A stretch of DNA of 64,000 nt from Oscheius tipulae (lineage: Eukaryota > Nematoda > Chromadorea > Rhabditida > Rhabditidae), in the NCBI GenBank assembly GCA_037178975.1, contig JASJZH010000001.1, positions 8,416,501 to 8,480,500 on the forward strand, written 5' to 3'. Made by a program: the position numbers and the translations under genes. This document shows positions 42,485 to 50,921 of this stretch, one piece after another (the first letter of the stretch is position 1; each line of letters starts with the position of its first letter). The notes under the pieces were generated by a model. That model had not been told where the DNA came from, ran no database searches, and saw nothing but the letters and a program-made list of their open reading frames with translations.

Positions 42485-42820
42485 TCACACGAGAAAAGGC
42501 TGAAGTTGCGTCAGTTTCCTGTTAGGGTTTTCGTTACCTTGGAGGGAAGCTTGTGCATGGCAACAGAAACAGAAATAGTGACCTGTTTTGATCTTGTCGA
42601 TCTCCTTCACTAAGCAAGCGACACAAATGTCCCTTGCGCATGAGCCGTTTTTGGCTGGACATTTACTCATTCTGCTGTTAAGAGACAAAGTATCGCCACA
42701 AATCTGACAAAATACAGCATTTTTTCTGATAAAGGCATTCAAGCTTACGATACAGGCCACGTTTTCCATTTCATCGTCTTCCATACCGACAGCATTGACC
42801 AGAAGCGACCGCTTAAACAA
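42485..42820 (-). CDS. Small Cys-rich, probably zinc-binding protein, copy 2
   Basis: Diverged paralogue of 38083-38493: MEDDEMENVAC, then ICGDTLSLNSRMSKCPAKNG, SCARDICVACLVKEIDKIKT and GHYFCFCCHAQ. All Cys positions are conserved between the two, and one more Cys is present (CFCCH). Conservation of the Cys set while the rest drifts argues that at least one copy is or was functional. The intron is at the same place. Confidence 0.5.
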   Translation of the reverse strand: MFKRSLLVNAVGMEDDEMENVACIVSLNAFIRKNAVFCQICGDTLSLNSRMSKCPAKNGSCARDICVACLVKEIDKIKTGHYFCFCCHAQASLQGNENPNRKLTQLQPFLV

Positions 42821-43374
42821 CTAACTGTTTGATGCCACATAAGTGAAAAGGTGAAGCTTGCGAAAGATAAAAACACCATTCTTATATTACACGCCACGCC
42901 AAATTGTGTACGTGTGAGGAAAAAAAAATTTTGAACTGCATTTTACCATATTTTCATGACATTTTTCATACAATTCTCGTACAACTTTTTCTGTAAAATG
43001 TTTGTAATCATATTCAGGGTAGAAGCACTAGGATTTGCCAGTATAATCTATAGTAAAAATCCAAAAGTTGGGGCTCTAGAGGGTCACTCACAGCTGCAGC
43101 TTTTACCGCTTATTCAGTAAGGAATCTGCATTTGGAAAGAAAGAGAGCGAGAAACGAGTATGACATAAGATAAACTAGTTCTTTCGGTAGAAGTTAGTGA
43201 CTTGCTTAGCATAGAAATTGTCCAACAAGACAGACGCGGGCCGAATGAGAAACTAAAGAACTGCAAGAGAAAAAAGGTTATTTCTCCCAGACGAGGAAAT
43301 GTTACCGGTTTTGCTAGCTATTAATTCAAAACGAAATACCTGTTCTTCCGGAACATCCCTCGAACTCTCCCCGA
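42821..43374. other. Duplicated flank of the Cys-rich gene plus unassigned sequence
   Basis: 'acacgccacgccaaattg' at 42890 matches 37480-37500, upstream of DET1. 'ttttgaactgcattttacca' at 42930 matches 38034. No gene. Confidence 0.6.
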
Positions 43375-44598
43375 CTATTTGCTTGGTCTGTAAGTCGGCA
43401 TTCCACAAAAAATAAGAGAGTGACTACCTCTAGATCTACGCAAATCAGACTCAGATTCTCAAGATTCCCAGACGCCATGTTGATGCTCTCATTGTTCTGG
43501 AACGCGATGTTGAGCTCGACGTTGGCTTCAGCTACCTGAAAATGTTATCGGTTTTGCTAGCTACTAATTCAAAACGACCCTATATCGCTTGTAACTAGCC
43601 ATATAGTTAAGTACATTGAGCGCATTCATATGCCTTGCCGGAATTCAGCGCGACCTATGCCCCATGGCTCAGCCGGTTAGCTCTGTCTACAATACAAAAG
43701 GGGTCAAGTTTGATTCTTGTGTTGGTAAAAGTTGTATGTCTATTCTTGAAACTCCCGGATACACTTTCAGAAGCGTTTTTATCTCATTAGCCGGGACAAA
43801 ATCGTCATTTTCCTCCTTTTTTTCCCTTCTAAAAGTACGGGTGGAGGTTTATGAGGTGGGCTAGCTTGTCTCAGTTCCTTCTGGCTGGTCACTTGCTTGT
43901 CTCACTTCTTCAAGATTCTACCCCCTTTTTACAGTAGTAAACATTGAATACATACTTTTTGACCGGGGGTTACTCGACTCATACCGACCCAATAAGAACA
44001 GAATCAGAAACTTTGCTCACCTGCGCGCTGGCTCCCACCACGAAGAACCGTCCCGATCCAGTGAAATACAAAGAGTCGAGACGGAGTTGGAATCCATCGG
44101 AAACGGGTGGTTTCACCTCAAACTCCAGTTCAAAAAGGCTCTGAATGAGCCAGCTTAGTGTCTAGAATACTCTCCTTACCGTCAAGACCTGTTCTTCCGG
44201 AACATTCCTCGAACTCTGTACTCCCTTGTAAAAATAGACCCTTACTATATCCAGATGTGCTGAATAGCAAATAAGACGAGTTCCGTCGGGTGTCCATGTC
44301 ACAATGTGGTCTCGGGATATCATTTCCGCTACCTGGATTGGGAGAAATACAATGTTTTTGTGGCTAACTCACCACAGAGCCTCGAATCAGTGGAACAGAC
44401 GTGTAAATATCCCTATTTAGTTTGCATTGTGGGGTTCCTAAAAGATATAAATGTCAGTTTGAGTCTTCTTACTTGTTCTCCGCCCTCTAATCTGTCTGTT
44501 GGCCAGAAGATCAACCAAGTTGGCGCTTCCTCTCTTCTGCTTGAGATACCACTCTTCGGAGTATATCCGAGATGGGCCTGTAGAAGTCGAAGGCCCGG
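43375..44598 (-). pseudogene. Broken copy of the DET1 5' half
   Basis: It appears identical to 36107-37330 by eye. The break at 44598 removes the DET1 start codon and the break at 43375 removes everything after the exon ending in SLICVDLE. It keeps three exons in frame (RDIYTSVPLIRGS, VTWTPDGTRL, RFFVVGAS). It is unlikely to make functional DET1. The join at 44598 is to an open stretch (DVIKQKVGEDVATAEVEFEV, 44620-44700 on the minus strand) that ends in a possible donor, so a chimeric transcript is possible. Confidence 0.85.
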
Positions 44599-45466
44599 AA
44601 CTCCAGATTCCCAACTGAAAGCACTTATGTCAATAGCAACTTCGAATTCTACCTCAGCAGTAGCGACATCTTCTCCGACCTTCTGCTTGATCACATCAAC
44701 GATATAACAGCAGTCGTCATAATTTCTCGGACTGTAATTTATTCGATTATTCGAAATACTTTGTGCTCTCTCACTTGATTTCTCTCTTCTCGTCTGAACT
44801 GATCACATGTGGCTTTGAATCTTGTGGGCTCATCTCTTTTCTAAACTCGACACTGTTATCTCAAAAAAAGAAGAGAATCTTTTTATTCCCGAGAGAAAGG
44901 AAAGAGAAAGCGCGTGGGACTGCGTATTCTACCGTCGAATGTCTCATCGATGGCCGCGAGTTATCAAGTCTCTTGTGCTAGCAAACAACTTTAAAACATG
45001 GGATCAAACCATGCTTGATGGCCAAAGTATGCTGAACGTGGATTCAATTTTAGTGGATTTAAGCGACATTTGTCGATTATTTGTCTTGAACTGCAGAATT
45101 CATGATAATATAATGCTGATAAAATGGATCGAGACGACCTATCAATTCGTGCAAATGTCTGTCTTATATAGTGCATAGATGGTGGCCAGGTTTAGATAAT
45201 AACAGAAAGATAAGCACGGAAAAAACTGATCTCTTACGTGGCATTAGAATCCAACCAGAATTTAGACTTTACCGCTGATAAGAAAGTGTTGAAATTTAAA
45301 AATGGCCATTTGGGAATCAGTAAATGTTCATCTAATCTAAATGTCAGGAAGGTTTAGGGTGCTCTACCCGTAAAATTCTTTGTTAACAAACATCAAATTT
45401 AAAAAAAATGTGTTTCCCGAGAGATTCCTTTGGAAAAATGCCTTACGTTAGGTGGAGATTTTCTCG
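44599..45466. other. Intergenic, one coding-like minus stretch
   Basis: Minus-strand 44620-44725 reads YDDCCYIVDVIKQKVGEDVA then TAEVEFEVAIDISAF, which looks like a real exon from an unplaced gene. Bases 45258-45370 match the flank 39340-39460. Nothing else supported. Confidence 0.45.
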
Positions 45467-45700
45467 CGACTCCTTCGCGAGAAAATTCAGTTCACCAAGG
45501 CAGCCGACAGCATTAACGTGGCTGATCAGTACAGACAGTCCGGGTTCGTTATTTATTTGTGCTTTTTGATTCCAAAAAGTTCAGATACATCCTTCTGAAG
45601 CCACACGACGAGAACAAGGCCATGGATCGGCTGAAGAATACGGAGAAACCTACCAGAAAAGTGCTGAAGAGGCCGAAGCCGAAGAAGACTAAGATCTGAT
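45467..45700 (+). pseudogene. 3' part of the small basic protein, truncated copy
   Basis: Copies 39969-40201 (REKIQFTKAADSINVADQYR onward, with the same intron and lysine-rich end) but lacks the start and first exon. It is next to the intact mRpL38, convergent with it. This is the reciprocal of the situation at 39.8-40.6 kb. Confidence 0.85.
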
Positions 45701-45798
45701 CTCCTTTTTCACTCGTTTTATTGTCAAATCTTCCCTGTGCTTATGAATTTATTAACGCCAAAATCAACAAACAAATTCTAAAGAAGAAAACTACGAAA

Positions 45799-47953
45799 CT
45801 AAGCTACTTTCTGTGCCCTGACGGCTTTGGTAAGCAGGCGTCTATGCTGCCAGGAGGGCAGATTCCGCTTGTTCTCGTTGTAGTTAATGTCGAGCCATTT
45901 CGACGACGTCTTCGGCTCGTCCATCTGGGCCTTCCGGAGTCGTTCTTCCAGCTCCTCGAGTTCGACTTCTTTCGGATCGCGGTACATGTCAAGATAGAGA
46001 TCAAACGGCTGCGCCTTGAGCGGGAACTCCTTCTGCTCTGGCTTCAACGCTTCCGTGTACTCATACTGATAAATTGGTGCCTTCAGTCCTGAATTTGTAT
46101 TATAAAAATTGAGCGGATCAAAAGGAAAACTGACCCATATCATGCAGCTTGTTCTTGACGGAATCGTCGTACGAAGACTGGAAAAAGGCCATGCCTGAGG
46201 GAGTCACTTGCTGCTCGTGCGTCTTGTAAAACTTTCTGATAGGCAAGATACGAGAGAAGAGATCACTAGAAACTTTAAAAAAAGGCAAAAAGAGAGGAAG
46301 GTACCTGGAAATGGGAGCAATATCGATCGGCTGCTGATGTCTGAAGAGGACGAAGGCTATTCTGTGATATCCGGTGCCGGAGAAAGGCAGGACTTGGAGA
46401 TAGTCTACTATCTGAAAACGTGTTCTTTCAGTGTATGCGCATGCGTTGCAACGCTCACCAGCTTCGCCACCCTATCACCCGAAGAATATTCGCGGGGTTC
46501 GAACCCGTGTAGCTTCAATTCATAGCTCAGCGCGCTAAAACGAGGGGATACGACCTTGCGAGCGCGGTGCGTACAGACAGGCAGACGTTGTTGAACTTTA
46601 GACTAAGAGGGTTATTCTAATGAACCCCGCTTGAAGACAAAAGATCTATAGGCGGGAGGCGTCAACGATGGGAAGACGAGGTTCGAGAGCTAGCGGATAT
46701 GAATTGGTGGCACTGAAATGTCGAAGTTTGGAGAATCTTGGAATCTACACTTGTCGCATAAACTTGTAAACGTAAAAAAATAGAATAGAAGAGAGATATT
46801 CACGGCGCGACCGCCTCTAATGGCGCAGTCGGGAGAGTTCAGATTGGGAAACGATCGGGCTCGGGTTCATTTCCCGAGTGTGACAATTTTTTGATTTGGT
46901 ATTTTGAATGTATTTTAGTTGTTTGGCAAAGAGTACCTCATTCCCTTCGGAAATCTGCGACCCGTCTGGTATATTCGAGACCATCCAATGAACAAGTTCC
47001 CCCTCCTGATCCGTGGCGTTTCCGTCGAGACTGACCATAACGAGTGTGTTATATCCTGGCTTCGCTACCGGCTCGATTTTTACCTTCAAATCACGTTTTT
47101 ATAGAAAGCCTAACTACAGGACAAACCTGTACTTTTTCAGCAGTCAACGAGGCAGGAATCACATTTCCCGTGATCACCTGCTGATTTCCGAAGCTGACCT
47201 CGAACTTTTGAACATTTTCGAAAAATGTCCCTGAAAATTAGGCTCCAAGAGAGTTGAGTTGAAGAAGACCAAACCTTGGCCGAAGAGATCCTCGAAGACG
47301 TGAAAATGCTTGAAGATGGTCAGATCGCTGCCGGAAGCGAGTTTAGAGGTGTCTACTAGCACTAAGACGCTTCTTTGTCGGAAAATCACGAGACAACGAC
47401 TCACATTCCATTTTTCGAGATTTTTTCTCCATCAGCGACGTTTCTTCCTTGCTTCTGACCACCGCCACAGCTTCAGTCTTCTTGTAGCCGATATTTATGG
47501 ATTCTACATCGCCTTTTTCTGAGAAACAACGATGAAAAACGAATGAAGTAAGTCTGTACCATGTTTCAAGAGATCCGCCAGAGAATAATTGTGATTAGCC
47601 GGGTCAATAATGTGCAATTTCGGGATTAGTTGCGGCTTGTCGATTCGAGCCTTGTACCACTTGTCCTGCTCGTAGAATCTGGATAATTGTTGGGCTTCAA
47701 AGCAAAGCAAAGGTTACCTGTTATTGTAAAAAGCAGAAGGACCAGCCCAGGCCACCATTCTCGGTCTCCACGGGCGATCAATCTTGGGAAGGCGCCTGGA
47801 TCGATGGATCTTCGGCACAAGACGTGCGTATTGTGTTCCACTCATACCGGAAGAAAAGTATTGATAGAAAAGTATGGGGAAAGGGGGATTTCTAGAGGAA
47901 CCGGAAAATGGTTGAAATAAGTCATTTAAATTCATGCGCATAGTGGTGCGCAA
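45799..47953 (-). CDS. mRpL38: Mitochondrial ribosomal protein L38 (PEBP-like)
   Basis: Exons in order from about 47951: an N-terminal exon (RLPKIDRPWRPRMVAWAGPS), FYEQDKWYKARIDKPQLIPK, a linker, SVLVLVDTSKLASGSDL, then HVFEDLFGQ and GTFFENVQKFEVSFG. The PEBP-type core follows: YNTLVMVSLDGNATDQEGEL, VHWMVSNIPDG, then across a long intron (about 46410-46935) IVDYLQVLPFSGTGYHRIAF and VLFRHQQPIDIAP. The C-terminal exons have RKFYKTHEQQVTPSGMAFFQ, YDDSVKNKLH and LKAQPFDLYLDMYRD, matching the mRpL38 end. It is part of the large mitochondrial ribosomal subunit central protuberance. Stop at 45799-45801. Part is duplicated as a broken copy at 40285-40560. Confidence 0.85.
46815..46885 (+). other. tRNA-like relic in the mRpL38 intron
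   Basis: Contains A-box-like TGGCGCAGTCGGGAGAG and T-arm CTCGGGTTCATTTCCCGAG, a perfect five-pair T stem. The anticodon arm is poor. It could be a tRNA-derived SINE head or a dead tRNA gene. Confidence 0.45.
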
Positions 47954-48566
47954 TTGCGTATTTGAAAAGCTACAGTGACCGGCATTGAAGAATTGAATTT
48001 TTTTAATTTTACCGCAACTCTGTCAGGTTTAAAGCTTTTGCATTTAAAAAAAAATGGATTTAAAAGATCTCAAAGAGCTCTACAAAGTCACAGAGGATGT
48101 CGAGAGCAAAAAATGCTTTCTTCTTTGAGTTTCGAAGCTCACAAGCCGAAGATTTGTCAGAAGATTGATTTACTTGCTGGTAAAAAATATATACCCCTGA
48201 GGTTCACATTGTTAAAACAAGAAACAATTAATGAACAGTAAACTGGTACTGTGTTCGTCTACGAGAGTTTCAGGATTCTCAAAGTCCAACTTGGAGTCGA
48301 TAATAAATGGTCACAGATTTTGCTACCGAAATTCAGATAATGAATACCAATACCTGAATTTCGGTAGCAATCTCTAGTAGAAAATCAGAAGTTAAATAGA
48401 GTAGAGAATCCCCAATTGTGAGTAAATGTGGCCCGTCCACGACTCGAGCCCTTTAACTGCCTCCGCCAGTCGGTTGTCTCTCTCTCTCTCTCGGAGCATC
48501 TTCTTTTATCCAGTTCATCTTCTCTAATACCATATTATGTACGATGCGGTGAAATAACTACAGAAA
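47954..48566. other. Intergenic between divergent genes, with a hairpin
   Basis: A short plus-strand frame starts MDLKDLKELYKVTEDVESKK at 48054 but shifts frame within 60 bases, so no gene is called. A hairpin lies at 48322-48368. A (TC)n run is at about 48480-48493. Confidence 0.5.
48322..48368. repeat. 15-bp-arm hairpin
   Basis: GCTACCGAAATTCAG (48322-48336) and CTGAATTTCGGTAGC (48354-48368) are exact inverted repeats with a 17-nt loop. Could be a short stem-loop; too short to call a microRNA. Confidence 0.85.
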
Positions 48567-50164
48567 ATGCAGTTTCGGATGGATCCTTGCGGGATCGTCT
48601 GTGTTATTCTAATCTACGCCTGTGTCGGCTACGCGGACTATGTAGTGGCCGTCTGGATGGTTGTACCCATCTTTGGAGACTCGTAAGTTTCCTATCGATC
48701 AAGAATAACTAAAGATTCAGGTTATGGGCGGCAATTCACGTCATTGCCTTTAACACGATACTCCTCTTCGCTCTAATCTCTCACACTAGAGCTATGCTGG
48801 CGGATCCGGGAGTTGTACCTATTAACACCTATAAAAAGAGGTTTGTCATTGTTTAAATACATGTAGTCATTTCTTTTTGAACCTAAGGCCTATCCAGCGA
48901 AATATAAAGCATATCCAGCGAAATACCAGAGAACTGAATCCAAAATTCATACAATACCTGCTATTTCAGTGAGCTCCGCCGCCTCGATTCCTCCAGTTCG
49001 GATGACAGCGAGAGTGACTTTGAAAATACCATTCTCCGGGGGAAGACCGGAGTTGTAAGTCTCCCTCTCCTCTACTTCTTAAATGCAATCTCAGTCCGAC
49101 GACTGGACAATGTGTACGCGTTGCGAGTCCTTCCGTCCTCCTCGGGCTCATCATTGCCGAGTCTGTAGGCGCTGCATACGGAGAATGGATCACCATTGTA
49201 AGCAGCTTTAACATATTTTGTTTAAAAAAAGATATATTAGGTCCATGGGTAAACAACTGTGTAGGAGAATTTAACCAGAAGTACTTTCTCCAATTTCTTA
49301 TGTACGTCGGCCTGGCTAGTATTTATTCCTTATTGTGAGTTCGTTACGTCATCTTAATTTAAAAGTTTTCAGTATCATTGTAATTTCCTGGGTCTACGAC
49401 GATGAACATGCCTCCACAGGAATGAAAGGTCCCTTCGGAGAGAATGCTCATCATGCTAAAGTGTACGTATCTTTTGCCATTTTCCGGTTTTAGTAAAGCT
49501 TCAGATTACATTCGATATTCCTATCAATGGCCAGTGTTCTCTTTGGAATGTTCGTTCTGGCCGTGTCTTGTGACCAACTAAACGCCATCTTTACCGAAGA
49601 GACGGCGGTGGAAGCGGTCCAACGCAAGAGTAGGCAACAATATAAGAGAGCAAGACGACGACCGAGGATAGCTCTGCTGGCAGAAGTTTGTGGTGGAGGT
49701 GAGTTGTCTAAAATTAGAACTTTCGAGACAACTCTCTTAAAGAATTGTCTTAAAGAGTAAATCTAGCTTTTGTCAAGTAGACGCTCCATTCATACCAGCT
49801 ATATGGGTTGAAAACTAAACATTTTTAACTATTTCATGTTATGAAAAGTTGTGGAAGAGCTACAACTTTGCAAAACATGGTTTTAGTAAAGCTTTGCCAA
49901 AAAAAAGTTTGTCTTGGTACAGAAGTCGGAATCGGCTCCAAATCACATTTACTGTCTAAACAATGTTCTGTGAAGTTGTAGGGCAGAAAAAGATGAACAA
50001 GCTCGCAGGACACTGTCGTGCTTAAAATCAGACATTTCAAACTTTCAAAAATTTGACTTGCAGGTGCCGCCTACACCTGGTTGCTACCCTGCACCGCCTA
50101 TCCGTCGAACCAGTACTCGGGATTGTCCTTTGACAGGGACACAGTCGACCACTTCGAAGTTTAG
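48567..50164 (+). CDS. DHHC-type protein S-palmitoyltransferase
   Basis: The start at 48567 opens TM1 ([20 protein letters not shown]). After a 39-nt intron TM2 ([16 protein letters not shown]) is followed by the ADPGVVP motif (DPG). The cysteine-rich domain reads [20 protein letters not shown], then [10 protein letters not shown], split by an intron inside the final Cys, and [13 protein letters not shown]3 ([17 protein letters not shown]) and TM4 ([17 protein letters not shown]) follow. The catalytic DHHC and all zinc ligands are present. It resembles the ZDHHC3/7 Golgi enzymes. The last exon ends at 50162-50164 with a 364-nt intron before it that carries two copies of the CAAAGTTGTAG motif. 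It transfers palmitate to membrane-proximal cysteines. Confidence 0.9.
49838..49990. repeat. CAAAGTTGTAG motif pair in a DHHC-gene intron
   Basis: CTACAACTTTGCAAAACATGG (49859-49879) and, about 80 nt on, ATGTTCTGTGAAGTTGTAG. Same family as 9384-9660. Confidence 0.65.
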
Positions 50165-50921
50165 TCCTCATACTTTCTTTGAATAGTGCTGCTTTCTAGT
50201 CTTACAAATATTGCCCAATCAGGTGAATCTCTAAAATTGAAGAACCCATCTCTCCACAAAACTGCTTCGGGTTTGGAATTGGTGTTAGACCCCCTTGTTA
50301 TCATGCATAACTATGTAAATATTTCAATGAATCGTGTCACAAACAGAGAGACTCTCGATTACCAGCTGTGTGTGGCACTCTCCGGAGCAGTCATTCTTTT
50401 CGGCACACTGGGCTCCGCCCAGACCCGCACGCATTGATCCCAGCCAACAGACAGACTTCCAGCCCCTATGGCTCCGCTAAAAGTTTACGTTGCGACTATT
50501 ACGGCAAATCCGGAGGCAAGTTCACTCGAAACTCTTATTTGGTACTTTTCTTTACCGTAAGTGAGTCGCCAGCCTCTCTAGATGGGGTTGACATTCTTTT
50601 GACAGCACCCGAAAACTTCCAAGAAGGAGAGTAAAAAGTTTTAGTGTAATTAAGGAAGTAATTCTGGTTGAGAGACAAGGTCACGACAATTTGTCATGGT
50701 CAGTCAGAACAGCTGTCCGATGGGCGAATGGACAGAAAGGTTTTCGACACAGGGATGTGACTAGCGCTATTAGTTTCAGCGACTGTTTCTTCCGAAACTC
50801 AGTCTAAAGTTATGGGTCCAGCAACCAGCAGAGGTATGGACGCTGGTAATTTTTCGCTCTATACCGTACCTCATAGTTGGATTCCAAGAGACTATTGGGA
50901 AATAATAGTCCGAGTCTTCAG
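50165..50921. other. Intergenic or unresolved 5' exon region
   Basis: Several short plus-strand frames are open, none protein-like. The true first exon of the SH3BGRL-type gene must lie here or overlap; I could not identify its start. Confidence 0.4.

Noticed and set aside
46815-46885. Functional tRNA gene
   Set aside because: The A and B boxes and T stem look right, but the anticodon stem and acceptor ends do not pair well, and it sits in an mRpL38 intron.
48054-48241. Gene starting MDLKDLKELYKVTED
   Set aside because: The frame shifts within 60 bases, there is no clear intron and no family match.
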